From the NCBI GenBank assembly GCA_963795835.1, contig CAWCJC010000006.1:372001-436000 (forward strand): a stretch of DNA of 64,000 bases, read 5' to 3'. Below, one piece after another: positions 49,704-58,328 of the stretch. The notes under the pieces were generated by a model. The model saw only the letters and a program-made list of their open reading frames with translations. It did no database searches and had not been told where the DNA came from. Positions within the stretch are counted from its first letter, which is position 1; each line of letters begins with the position of its first letter. Both the position numbers and the translations under genes were made by a program. Source of the DNA: JALYXI01 sp963795835. GTDB taxonomy: Bacteria; Acidobacteriota; Terriglobia; Bryobacterales; Bryobacteraceae.

Positions 49704-50906
49704 CTACGCCTTCGGGCTCTCTGGGACCGCAGGTTCGCTGTTCTTAGGTGGCTTCGGCTCTTCCGCTGGAGGTTTTTTTGAAGGCGGCGGTGGCATCCAC
49801 CAGATCTCCACGCCCTGGTAGGGCAAGAGTACTTGGTCGATCTTCCAGGAGAAGACGTTTCCCGTTTGATTGAAGGTCCCAAGAAAATCCTTCGCCGGAA
49901 TATGATGCAAACCGCGCGCGTTCACGACAAAGTCAAGATTCGTAAAACCGCCCGACAACTCAACGCTCACCGTAAGCCGGTTTGTCAGCGCACCCATGTT
50001 CCAAACGAACAGATCGCTGAAGCGCAGAATCTGAGTTCCGACAATCTCAACGTAGTAAGTTGTTTGGGGGGGAATGCCGCTCTGCAGATCGTAATCAAGC
50101 CAGACTGCGTTTTCGTCGTGCACAATCTTCTTTTGCTCAACCAGCTTCGGAATATCATAAGGCCGAAGTTGCGTATCGCCCTTTAAGGTCTCAGGCCCGC
50201 AGATTAACCGCGTAAATTGCCCCGAGTCCTCTTTAGCGATATCGGCTGGTTCAAACATGCGATCAATCCAGGCTTTGATCGCGTAATCGGCTGGTTCATC
50301 GGTGATATTCGTGACTCGGTACGTGATTTGAGAGCGAACGCGCAGAACTTTTTCGAGAGGCGCGGAGCCTTCCCGATGCTGCTGCGCGGGCAGCGGTTCC
50401 AGCGTCAGATAGAGCGTGTAATCCGAGCGAATGAACTTGGGGCTGAGGACCTTCTCCTTTAGTTCTTTTCTCGACTGGTCGTCCAGTAAGCCGGGCCGAG
50501 TAATACGAAACCCAAACTCTTCATCGATTTTCCTAATCGACTGCTGAACTGGAACCAATGAGTTGGTGGCGATCTGCTGAATGCTAAGTTCCACCTGTTC
50601 TCTCACTTTCGTGTTCACCAGGTTGACGAACTGTCGTTGACTACCCTTCTCAATCGCAACTCTGATCAGCATCGCGACAACAAGAACGACGCCCAAATGC
50701 TCCAAACCGTAGCCGATGGCAGCCATTGCTTTCTGGCCAGGCTCCCATGTCAGGGACGTCCGCAGCCACGCGGATAAAGGTTCAGCGGCTATCGATAAAA
50801 CAAGTCCGAAAATTAATATTCCTGTGGTCCGCCAACCCTCGCCGCGATCGCTCGGCGATTCTTTTCGTTCGATCTCAGGTTTATCAAGAAGTTTGTTGGT
50901 CGGCAT
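49704..50906 (-). CDS. two-TM membrane protein of unknown family, paired with the zincin
   Basis: 400 residues. Two TM helices (about residues 28-46, TGILIFGLVLSIAAEPLSAW; and 62-84, including LGVVLVVAMLIRVAI) precede a helical stretch (VNTKVREQVELSIQQIA) and a soluble domain (about 150-370) rich in beta-strands, ending in a Pro-rich tail (WWMPPPPSKKPPAEEP-type). The soluble part could face either side of the membrane. No recognised family. Its start overlaps the zincin gene's end by 23 bases, so the two are expressed together. Confidence 0.6.
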   Translation of the reverse strand: MPTNKLLDKPEIERKESPSDRGEGWRTTGILIFGLVLSIAAEPLSAWLRTSLTWEPGQKAMAAIGYGLEHLGVVLVVAMLIRVAIEKGSQRQFVNLVNTKVREQVELSIQQIATNSLVPVQQSIRKIDEEFGFRITRPGLLDDQSRKELKEKVLSPKFIRSDYTLYLTLEPLPAQQHREGSAPLEKVLRVRSQITYRVTNITDEPADYAIKAWIDRMFEPADIAKEDSGQFTRLICGPETLKGDTQLRPYDIPKLVEQKKIVHDENAVWLDYDLQSGIPPQTTYYVEIVGTQILRFSDLFVWNMGALTNRLTVSVELSGGFTNLDFVVNARGLHHIPAKDFLGTFNQTGNVFSWKIDQVLLPYQGVEIWWMPPPPSKKPPAEEPKPPKNSEPAVPESPKA

Positions 50907-52134
50907 TGTCCAAAATCCCCGCCCCTAGACGCATAAGCTGTCCGGGAGTCATTGGCTTTGTATATATTTGCACGAACAACCTTTCTACTTGGTCCGTTGA
51001 CATACCGGCGATTAACTTTCGAATGCCGGATTCGCCTGCCGCGTAGGAGAGCTGATACACCTTAAAGAGCGGATTGGTTCCTCGGTCCCTGATTTCCGCT
51101 TCCAGCGTTTCGCTGTCGGAAAACGGAAGTTGGTCGCAAACGTAATCGAGCACAGCATCGACAGGGTTCGCTTCATAGATCATCAGGTGCGCATTATGAA
51201 GGACCAGCAGTGAGTAGTACTGCAAAGCGCGGCTGAGTTGAAATTCCGCCGGGAATTTCCAGCGTCGGCCCAGAAGATCGGGAACCGTTTGCCCAAGCCC
51301 TTCGCTGACAAACATCTCGGGCGAATGAACGGTTGTTAGACCACAAGCCTGACTGATTCGCCCTTCAATAATCAAATTTCTCCAGATAGACATCTGGACA
51401 GCGTGCCCACAGACCTCATGAAGACATAAGGCCAGCGGACGGCCCCGATCGTACTTCTTCCGAGTATGTAGATTGATACTCAGCGTGATGCCTTTCTGGG
51501 CTGAACCGCTGATCCAGTTACTCCAATATGCATCTACTTCTGTGAACTGAACTGAGAAGGGCAGTTGTTTCGGCACGGGTACACCGGTACTCGCCACCCG
51601 CTGCAGCCATCGCTGTTGATTGCCGACTATCCCATTCTTTATCGTGGCCGGATCACGAATCAGCATCTCGCGTTCGTAACGCGCTTTGTCTTTGGCGTCG
51701 AAAGTCAGGCCGAACGGCGAAAGTAGTTCGCGAACCTCGTTGCGGGCATTTTGTATCTCCTCCTCGCCGAAGGGTTCCAACCGCATTCCCAACGTATCGC
51801 TCAGATACTGTTGAAATTCTATTTGCTGGCCCATCAAGGTCCGAAGATAAGAGATGGAACCCCGAATACGAGCGCGGAGAAACTCATCCTCATGCGAATC
51901 TTCTGGGAACCTGTCGTACAGGCTTATCAAAGAGTGCAACACTTCGCGGCGGGACGAGAAAGAATCCGAGCCCTGGATGCTGCTCAGATCGAAATCGACA
52001 ATACTCGGGCCACCATGGGCCCGCTCGTAGGCATCCCAACCCCGGTAGGTCAGGACCATTTCCTCCGATCGCCTGACCCTGCTCTCACCCTCCACATCGA
52101 GGATCAGAGGTGCGTTAAGTCCGGAATTTGTCAT
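50884..52134 (-). CDS. putative zinc peptidase with HExxxH motif
   Basis: 416 residues, no signal or TM helix. The likely zinc site is H239-E240-V-C-G-H244 (LCLHEVCGHAVQM), with a possible third ligand E278 in SEGLGQTVPDLL, 34 residues later. The HExxxH spacing plus a following EGL segment recalls the MATCAP/DUF1704-type tyrosine carboxypeptidase pattern; it also resembles DUF885 and M32 sites less closely. The N-terminal half is helical and acidic. It is the upstream partner of a two-TM protein (23-base overlap). I cannot name the family; the metal site is the main evidence. Confidence 0.6.
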   Translation of the reverse strand: MTNSGLNAPLILDVEGESRVRRSEEMVLTYRGWDAYERAHGGPSIVDFDLSSIQGSDSFSSRREVLHSLISLYDRFPEDSHEDEFLRARIRGSISYLRTLMGQQIEFQQYLSDTLGMRLEPFGEEEIQNARNEVRELLSPFGLTFDAKDKARYEREMLIRDPATIKNGIVGNQQRWLQRVASTGVPVPKQLPFSVQFTEVDAYWSNWISGSAQKGITLSINLHTRKKYDRGRPLALCLHEVCGHAVQMSIWRNLIIEGRISQACGLTTVHSPEMFVSEGLGQTVPDLLGRRWKFPAEFQLSRALQYYSLLVLHNAHLMIYEANPVDAVLDYVCDQLPFSDSETLEAEIRDRGTNPLFKVYQLSYAAGESGIRKLIAGMSTDQVERLFVQIYTKPMTPGQLMRLGAGILDNADQQTS

Positions 52135-52290
52135 CGCAATAGCTTCCGTTCTGGCAATCGGCTTTGGTCCCGGCGGCTGTTTGAATGAAAAGCAGTTATT
52201 ACCGGGCGGCCCACGCTACCATCTTTTCATAAAGGCAATCACGCTTTGCGGGATTGTATCTGCTCACTTTAAGCTTGTTAGAAGTTGGGT

Positions 52291-53460
52291 TCACCCCCGC
52301 CCTTCTCGCCGCCCCACGAACTCCGCTCCAATCTCCGCCACTGTCCGCGTCCCACACTGCTTCATCGTCAGCGCAAACTCACCCTGCAACATGTCGATCA
52401 CCCGCTCCACCCCAGGCTGCCCAAACGCGGCCGACGCCCACACATAAGGCCGGCCCACAAACACCGCCTTCGCCCCAAGCGCCAGCGCCTTAAACACATC
52501 CGTCCCCCGCCGGAACCCGCCATCGATCATCACCGGGATCCGCCCCTTCACCGCGCCCACTACCTCCGGCAGACACTCCAGCGTCGCTCGCCCGCTCTCT
52601 TCCGCCCGCCCTCCGTGATTGGACACGATGATCCCATCCACGCCGTTCTCCATACACAACTGCGCGTCTTCAGCGACTTCAATTCCTTTGATCAACAGCT
52701 TCATCGACGTGAGCTTCTTCAGCTTCCGGACGTCCGCCCAGGTCAGCGCCGGCCCATTTGTAGTCAACCCCGTCACATTCAGCCCAGTGAACATCGGTTT
52801 GCGACGGTAAAAGTCCTCCGTCTTCGGCCCATGGCAATTCACGCACACTCGCGAATCCTGCCGCTTATAGAAATCGAGCGTCTCCGTATGCCGCCCCGCC
52901 TGCGTATCAATCGTGAGCGCAAATACCGGACACCCAGCCGCCTCCGCCCGTTTCACCAGCGCCTCCGTATTCGCCCAAAGCGACGTTGGGTACAACTGAT
53001 ACCAAGGTGCCCGCCCCAACGTTTTCGCGATTTCCTCCACAGACGTGTTCGCCGCCGTTGACAGAACCTGCAAAGTACGCTTTTCGCGCGCCGCCCGAGC
53101 TACCGGCAATTCACCCTCGGCGTGAAAGGCCTTCTGATTTCCGATCGGGGCCAATCCGATCGGCGTGTCCCACTTGGTCCCGAACAACTCGACACTTGTA
53201 TCGATCCGCGTAATGTCCCTCAACCGTCTTGGCCGAAGCACCCAGTTCTGGAACGCGTTCCTGTTCGCCGCGAGCGTCAGATCCCCATCCACACCCGTCG
53301 CCAAGTACCCGTAGTGCGCTGGCGGCAACACAGCTTTCGCCGCAGCCTCAAATTCCATGACATTCAGCGCCTGCTCAGGCTTTGAGATCGGCCCGGCCTC
53401 ACTCGCCAACAAGGGGCTAGCCGCTAGAAAACTTAAGAAACGCCGCCGGTTCTGGTCCAT
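52291..53460 (-). CDS. Tat-exported FMN-dependent alpha-hydroxy-acid oxidase with CXXCH motif
   Basis: 389 residues. The N-terminus NRRRFLSFLAASPLLAS is a Tat signal. The FMN TIM barrel follows: GLAPIGNQKAFHAEG, Y154/Y157 in WYQLYPTS, K258 in LLIKGIEVAEDA, catalytic H282 in SNHGGRAEESG and IDGGFRRGTDVFKALALGA. Residues 206-210 read C-V-N-C-H, a heme-c attachment motif within the long loop 4. It oxidises L-lactate or similar acids; electrons could pass to a bound heme rather than to oxygen. Its start is divergent from the TolB-like gene. Confidence 0.85.
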   Translation of the reverse strand: MDQNRRRFLSFLAASPLLASEAGPISKPEQALNVMEFEAAAKAVLPPAHYGYLATGVDGDLTLAANRNAFQNWVLRPRRLRDITRIDTSVELFGTKWDTPIGLAPIGNQKAFHAEGELPVARAAREKRTLQVLSTAANTSVEEIAKTLGRAPWYQLYPTSLWANTEALVKRAEAAGCPVFALTIDTQAGRHTETLDFYKRQDSRVCVNCHGPKTEDFYRRKPMFTGLNVTGLTTNGPALTWADVRKLKKLTSMKLLIKGIEVAEDAQLCMENGVDGIIVSNHGGRAEESGRATLECLPEVVGAVKGRIPVMIDGGFRRGTDVFKALALGAKAVFVGRPYVWASAAFGQPGVERVIDMLQGEFALTMKQCGTRTVAEIGAEFVGRREGRG

Positions 53461-53589
53461 TCGCGATGAGTTTATCAGTTTGGGAAGGGTACCGGTCCAG
53501 GTCCAAGCAGCGATCTTCCAGGCTGACGCTCCTTTGGGAAACCTAAGAGCGGCCCGCCCTGTTCGCGCACTGCTCAGCGAATTTTCCGC

Positions 53590-53595
53590 TATAAT
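53590..53595 (+). promoter_or_regulatory. -10 promoter element of the TolB-like gene
   Basis: A perfect TATAAT lies 22 bases before the ATG at 53618, a fitting distance for a short leader. A good -35 box is not obvious at 16-18 bases upstream, so this could be a weak or activator-dependent promoter. Confidence 0.4.
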
Positions 53596-53617
53596 CCTCG
53601 CCTAGTTAACGTCACTT

Positions 53618-55468
53618 ATGAATTCAAACAAAACGTTGCTGGTGTTTTCGGCCCTCCGCACCTTTCTCGTTTTCAGCATTGCCATTCCAGGCCAAACCCA
53701 GAAGCTCGCGGCCAAGCCTGACAAGCAAGTAATGCTGATGAATCGCATTGGTCCCTCAGCCTCAGAGCTCTTCGTCGCCAACGCTGACGGAACCGGCGAA
53801 CATCCGCTGCTGCCCGCGTCGGGATTCGATTACCACGCCTCCTTCTCCGCCGATGGTTCCTGGATCGTGTTCACATCGGAGCGGAACGGGTACGGTCAGG
53901 CAGACATTTATCGCGTGCATGCCGACGGTACGGGCTTGGAAAGGCTTACGGATAGTCCTGCACTGGACGATCAGGCGGCGCTCTCTCCCGATGCCGCCAA
54001 AGTAGCTTTCACGTCAACTCGCGAAATGCATACGGCCAACGTCTGGATCCTCGACATCAAGACGCGGAAAGTGGCGAAGTTGACCGGCCAAACGGGAATT
54101 CAGGGAGAATCTACGAAACCAAACGGATTTTTCCGGCCGTCTTGGTCGCCCGACGGGAAGTGGATCGCCTTCTCCTCGGACCGCAATACAGAGTGGCGCG
54201 GACATGGCAACGGATCGGGTTGGGAGCATGTCCAGGAGCTCAGTATTTATGTCGTTCATCCCGATGGCACCGGACTCCGTCGCATTTCCCAACCAGGAAT
54301 TTGCGCCGGTGCTCCGAAATGGTCACCGGACGGAAAACGGATCATCTTCTACGAAATTCCCGTGGAACTCACCTGGGATGCGCACCGGCCGAATTTGGCC
54401 CGCTCGGCAACTTCGCAAATTGTCTCGATCGACTTGACCACCGGAGCGCGCGTGGAGCATACGTCTGGCGCAGGTTTGAAACTGCTGCCGCAGTTCCTTG
54501 CAGGGGACAAAATCGGATACCTCGCCAAAGCCGGGGCAAGTGCTGGCCTTGCTTATATCGGAGGAGGCCCAAACGTGAAGGGCAACATGCGATCCCCCTC
54601 CTGGTCCGCCGACGGAAGCAAGGTGGTTTATGAGAAGGTGAATTTTCGGGCAAGACCACAGAACCAATTGCTTTACAGTTGGGACGAAAACTACGAATAC
54701 CGGTATACGGATGTGTTCCCAAACTTCGCGAAGGACGGGAAGCTGGTTCTCACCGACAAAGACACCGATTCCTCCATCTCGATCATGGACGCGGACGGAT
54801 CCAACCGCAAAAAAGTATTTCCTGCGGTAGGGGGTGCCGCATTTTCCCCCAGTTGGTCGCCAGATGGGCAGTGGATCGCATTCGGCTTCGGCGGTTACTT
54901 GCAACAGCGAAAGGCGAATGGCGCCAAGGTGATGATGATTCGGCGCGACGGCAGTGGAGCAAAGGATCTCACCGAAGGACTTCCGAACGCTGGATTCCCC
55001 AGTTGGTCGCCCGATGGTAAGCGCATCGTCTACAGAGTGTGGGGCGACAAGGATTCTGGTCTGCGCATTCTGAACCTGGAAGATCAGTCCGTGAAGGTGC
55101 TCACGACGGAGTACGATAACCTCCCGTTCTGGTCGCCCGATGGTTCCCTCATCTCATTTACTCGGAAACACGAAGGCAACAACTTCGACATCTTTACGAT
55201 TCGCCCGGACGGGTCTGAACTACGTCGGCTGACAACCTCGCCCGCCAACGATGCACACGCTTTTTGGACGGATGACAGCAAGTCTCTGATGTGGAGTAGC
55301 GGTATCTATGGATTCAAAGACGAGGCTGCGCTTTACGACAACACGTTTCAGCCGTACGGAGCGATTTTCATCATGAACGCCGATGGAACCGATAAACGTC
55401 AACTAACTGATAGCGCCTGGGAGGATTCCATGCCACGATTTGTCCCAAAAAGGTCGGTTTCGCAGTAA
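53618..55468 (+). CDS. secreted TolB-like WD40/PD40 beta-propeller protein
   Basis: 616 residues with an N-terminal signal-like hydrophobic stretch (LLVFSALRTFLVFSIAI). Many PD40-type repeats follow: ASFSADGSWIVFTSERNG, PSWSPDGKWIAFSSDRN, PKWSPDGKRIIFYE, PSWSADGSKVVYEK, PSWSPDGQWIAFGFGG, PSWSPDGKRIVYR and PFWSPDGSLISFTRK. Such propellers are periplasmic protein- or peptide-binding platforms, as in TolB and DPP-IV-like peptidases, but no peptidase domain follows. Frame is intact. A coding-like stretch continues in frame past its TAA. Confidence 0.8.
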   Translation: MNSNKTLLVFSALRTFLVFSIAIPGQTQKLAAKPDKQVMLMNRIGPSASELFVANADGTGEHPLLPASGFDYHASFSADGSWIVFTSERNGYGQADIYRVHADGTGLERLTDSPALDDQAALSPDAAKVAFTSTREMHTANVWILDIKTRKVAKLTGQTGIQGESTKPNGFFRPSWSPDGKWIAFSSDRNTEWRGHGNGSGWEHVQELSIYVVHPDGTGLRRISQPGICAGAPKWSPDGKRIIFYEIPVELTWDAHRPNLARSATSQIVSIDLTTGARVEHTSGAGLKLLPQFLAGDKIGYLAKAGASAGLAYIGGGPNVKGNMRSPSWSADGSKVVYEKVNFRARPQNQLLYSWDENYEYRYTDVFPNFAKDGKLVLTDKDTDSSISIMDADGSNRKKVFPAVGGAAFSPSWSPDGQWIAFGFGGYLQQRKANGAKVMMIRRDGSGAKDLTEGLPNAGFPSWSPDGKRIVYRVWGDKDSGLRILNLEDQSVKVLTTEYDNLPFWSPDGSLISFTRKHEGNNFDIFTIRPDGSELRRLTTSPANDAHAFWTDDSKSLMWSSGIYGFKDEAALYDNTFQPYGAIFIMNADGTDKRQLTDSAWEDSMPRFVPKRSVSQ

Positions 55469-55567
55469 GAAACTTATAGTCTTCAGAACTACCGCTTCGC
55501 GGCCAAAGGCACGGCCTTAGGTACAGGCCGCAACATAGACGAAGTGGCCGTGTTGGAAAAGCGCTAG
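55469..55567 (+). pseudogene. possible in-frame gene remnant after the TolB-like gene
   Basis: Directly after the TAA of the propeller gene the same frame stays open for 32 codons and ends at TAG 55565-55567, with a protein-like segment NYRFAAKGTALGTGRN followed by IDEVAVLEKR. It has no start codon of its own. It could be the 3' remnant of a deleted gene or an extension lost by a stop mutation. Chance cannot be excluded at this length. Confidence 0.3.
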
Positions 55568-55586
55568 TCAAAGGACTCGCCCACAT

Positions 55587-56519
55587 CTATTGCTTATCGT
55601 AAATGTAAGTGGGTGGACCAGAACCGTCGCTAGCTGTAGAGTCGAAAGGTAATTTGCCACGGCAAATCTCATTCCCTACAAGTTTGCGGCCGCTGTGGTG
55701 CGAACTATACCGCCGGCGCACGATGAAGTCGGCAAATATCCAAACGGCTCCGGCCGCAGCCAGATTATACGCGTTGGCTCCCCACGCGATGTGATTCTGC
55801 GGAGACGCGAGCGGCAGGCGAACCAGTACCAGGACATCGAATAGCAGGAGCATCGCGGTGAGCATGCGTGCCGCGAGAACATCCCAAACTTGGGCGAGGA
55901 TGGCCACACCGGAGAGGATGAACGCGATGCCGGTAAGCACGATCCAGAACGCCGGGGTCAAAGGCATCCAACTAGGAATCATGCGCGCGGCAGCCGCAAC
56001 ACCGGTTAAGTGCACAAGGCCGAAGCTGATCGCACCTAAACCGAAGGTCCAGCGGCCGAGAAGTGTCACGGTTTCGATTAACCGGGAACCGGGCTTCGAC
56101 CGCGCTAAACAGAGGATAGCCGCCGCAGCGACCAGAATGAGCTGCATGAAGACTCCCCCGATGAGTCCGATGATCACGGGGAAACGAAAGCCAAGCGCGT
56201 GGGTTGCTGTGTAAAACCGGGGCAGCCAGAACAGCGCGAACTCTAGGTAGACGATCCCCAGCGCAATCGCACCCGCCCGGCTGGTACGACGTACGAGGAG
56301 GGCCCCTCCCCCGCCGATCAGCAGAGCTGCCGCGAGATAAGCCAGGAATACCTGGCCAGGAACGTGATCTCCGAGCGCTCCAATCGGTTGGTGAGCGGCT
56401 TCGAATTCTCCCCAAATCAAGTCAAGGATACCGGCGAAAGCAGATGCTCCCCCAAACAGGTACATTGCTGGCCAGATCGGCTCCGCCGTGTTTTCCGATG
56501 CTATTGTTGGCGCAGCCAT
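55587..56519 (-). CDS. multi-pass membrane protein, DoxX-like
   Basis: 310 residues with about eight hydrophobic helices, for example YLFGGASAFAGILDLIWG, VFLAYLAAALLIGGGGALL, VIIGLIGGVFMQLILVAAA and AFWIVLTGIAFILSGVAIL. The pattern and the early GILDLIWGEF segment recall DoxX-type proteins. The C-terminal 35 residues are hydrophilic. Function unknown. It is convergent with the TolB-like gene. Confidence 0.55.
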   Translation of the reverse strand: MAAPTIASENTAEPIWPAMYLFGGASAFAGILDLIWGEFEAAHQPIGALGDHVPGQVFLAYLAAALLIGGGGALLVRRTSRAGAIALGIVYLEFALFWLPRFYTATHALGFRFPVIIGLIGGVFMQLILVAAAAILCLARSKPGSRLIETVTLLGRWTFGLGAISFGLVHLTGVAAAARMIPSWMPLTPAFWIVLTGIAFILSGVAILAQVWDVLAARMLTAMLLLFDVLVLVRLPLASPQNHIAWGANAYNLAAAGAVWIFADFIVRRRYSSHHSGRKLVGNEICRGKLPFDSTASDGSGPPTYIYDKQ

Positions 56520-56670
56520 TCGCTACTATGTTAGACATCCGTTGACCCATAAAACAGAGCCATCTAGAACTATTTCTTTGATAAACCAATTCATCTGGAG
56601 CGCCGGCTACGACCCACAACCAGGCTACCCGTATCGAGAGATTTCGCCCGGCAGCATCTCATCTCACGGG

Positions 56671-56704
56671 GAACGGTTGTAAGCGTGTTTGAGCGGTTGC
56701 AAGC
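56671..56704. repeat. short imperfect direct repeat, 20-base period
   Basis: GAACGGTTGTAAGC (56671-56684) and GAGCGGTTGCAAGC (56691-56704) match at 12 of 14 positions with a 20-base offset, about two helical turns. This lies in a 271-base space without a gene between the DoxX-like start (56519) and the SRPBCC gene end (56791). It could be a tandem protein-binding site. Nothing else is recognisable in that space. Confidence 0.35.
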
Positions 56705-56790
56705 CACCACGGATTAGTCAGACTGGCGAGAGCATTGGACCAGTAATCTTCGATTACGGAAGGGCAGGTGTATCAGCTCAACGAACAGAT

Positions 56791-57750
56791 CTATGCGATC
56801 AGCGGTTGCGTAAGTTCCGTGCGCCAATCGGCTGGATTAGAGCTCGAGTCTGGTCCGACGGGATAACACTCGAAGAGGTCCGGAGCGGCGGAGTACCCGT
56901 TCGCTATGAGCCAAGCCTTGAACTCGGCCCAAGCTTCCCCGAGACGCTCATATTTCCCACAGTAGACCGTTCGGACCACAGTCGCTGGGGGAAATTCCCC
57001 GGGCTTTACACGGCCAACCGGCTCGACGGGCGCTGTGACTGGCACACAGATCTCGAAATCAAAGGTCGCTGGGTCTATCTTCAGATGGTGCGTAAACCAC
57101 GGCCCGGCAGGCCCTATACCCTGGGCTGTGACCGCCGCCATGATTTCTGAGAGACCAGGGCCCATGGCAGACCTTATCTCACTCCGCGGGATGGTGAGGT
57201 GAATCAATGCGGCCATTTGCCTGGTTGTCTCAGTGATCGTCGGAGTATCGATTAGGTGTGTCGTCATGGCGTGCGACGACAGCAGTTCCTCAAGACGGTT
57301 GTAGCCTGCCGTCATGCCTTTCTCCATACCGGACCTTCGCGCCACGTCGCGGGCTTCGCTCGATTCATACAGGATCGTGATGGTGACTCTGGTGGTTTTG
57401 CCTTCCTCGGCGAAAACGGTTGTATTCAACGCCTCGCCGGGGTACCAGGACTCGTCGAACTTCTCTGTGGCGACGAGCCGCGAGGGCGACACGATCTCCC
57501 GAAACACGCCGCCGATACCCATGTCTTTGACGCCGGGCTTGCGCCACACATATCGATACCTTCCTTCGACCTTAAGCTCGATTTCGCAAACAGGCATCGT
57601 CCAGCCTGGCGGACCGAGCAACCAGCGCCTTACCAGGTCGGGCTTGGTGAAGGCGTCGAAAACTAACTGGCGCGGTGCGTCGAAGACGCGCGTGACCTCA
57701 ATCTCGCGATCGCCGGGTGTTGATACCTGAAAGCTGCTGGGATAGAACAT
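56791..57750 (-). CDS. SRPBCC (AHSA1-like) domain joined to GyrI-like effector-binding domain
   Basis: 319 residues. The first half is an AHSA1-type SRPBCC fold: EVTRVFDAPRQLVFDAFT, PDLVRRWLLGPPGW, GRYRYVWRK and VTILYESSEARD. From about residue 160 a GyrI-like/AraC effector-binding domain follows: TTRQMAALIHLTIPRSEI and YCGKYERLGEAWAEF. Both bind small hydrophobic ligands. The junction holds an in-frame ATG (HAMTTHL) with a TGA in another frame overlapping it, so the original could be two coupled genes joined by an extra base, as at iscU-iscA. The ArsR regulator gene is 18 bases upstream. Confidence 0.75.
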   Translation of the reverse strand: MFYPSSFQVSTPGDREIEVTRVFDAPRQLVFDAFTKPDLVRRWLLGPPGWTMPVCEIELKVEGRYRYVWRKPGVKDMGIGGVFREIVSPSRLVATEKFDESWYPGEALNTTVFAEEGKTTRVTITILYESSEARDVARRSGMEKGMTAGYNRLEELLSSHAMTTHLIDTPTITETTRQMAALIHLTIPRSEIRSAMGPGLSEIMAAVTAQGIGPAGPWFTHHLKIDPATFDFEICVPVTAPVEPVGRVKPGEFPPATVVRTVYCGKYERLGEAWAEFKAWLIANGYSAAPDLFECYPVGPDSSSNPADWRTELTQPLIA

Positions 57751-57768
57751 AAGGGCTCCTTAGGGTAT

Positions 57769-58119
57769 TTAGCTGCGTTGTTTCTTTTTCTTTGCCGGCG
57801 TTTTCATTTCGCCGAGCAAACCATCCAAGCGCCGGAAGGAAGTGTCCCAGAACCGGCGATAGTCCTCCAGCCATTCGCTGGCTTCGGCCAGCGGCGTAGC
57901 CATAAGTCGGCTGGGCCGCCGCTGCGCATCGCGATCACGGGAAATCAAACCGGCGCGTTCCAAAACTTTCAAGTGCTTCGATATCGCCGGTTGAGTCATC
58001 TTGAAAGGCTCGGCGAGTTCAGTTACAGAAGCCTCACCTGAAGCGAGACGGGCGAGGATGGCGCGCCTGGTGGGGTCGGCGAGCGCCGCAAAGGTGGTGT
58101 CCAGATGATGCTGCGCCAT
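57769..58119 (-). CDS. ArsR-family winged-helix regulator
   Basis: 116 residues from ATG 58119 (an in-frame ATG at 58143 would leave almost no leader after the -10 box). The wHTH reads DPTRRAILARLASGEASV, ELAEPFKMTQPAISKHLK and VLERAGLISRDRDAQRRP. No metal-binding Cys are present, as in the common ArsR/SRPBCC pairs, where the regulator controls the AHSA1-type protein. A perfect palindrome just upstream is the likely operator. Lys-rich C-terminus. Confidence 0.88.
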   Translation of the reverse strand: MAQHHLDTTFAALADPTRRAILARLASGEASVTELAEPFKMTQPAISKHLKVLERAGLISRDRDAQRRPSRLMATPLAEASEWLEDYRRFWDTSFRRLDGLLGEMKTPAKKKKQRS

Positions 58120-58127
58120 TTGTGTAT

Positions 58128-58160
58128 AACCGGCCGGTTGCATAACCAGATGGTATTATA
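58128..58160 (-). promoter_or_regulatory. promoter and palindromic operator of the arsR-SRPBCC unit
   Basis: On the minus strand a TATAAT -10 box (58160-58155) is followed by the perfect 12-bp palindrome AACCGGCCGGTT (58139-58128), which would lie at about +9 to +20. This is a good place for auto-repression by the ArsR protein. No clear -35 box was found. Confidence 0.5.
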
Positions 58161-58328
58161 CGGAGGGCGAAAGAGCAAGGGTTTCTGTGAAAAAAAGGAT
58201 GAAGCTGCAACCAACGGCGTAATCCGGTCTGTTTCAACGGGGGATGGCTCCCAGATCTCCGATTGCTGCTGGCAACCTCTAAGACATTTCGAAAGAGCTC
58301 CAGCAATGCGGCACAGGTGACGGCGCCT

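Noticed and set aside
56671..56704. CRISPR array
   Set aside because: Only two imperfect 14-base copies, no further repeats and no cas genes in the window.
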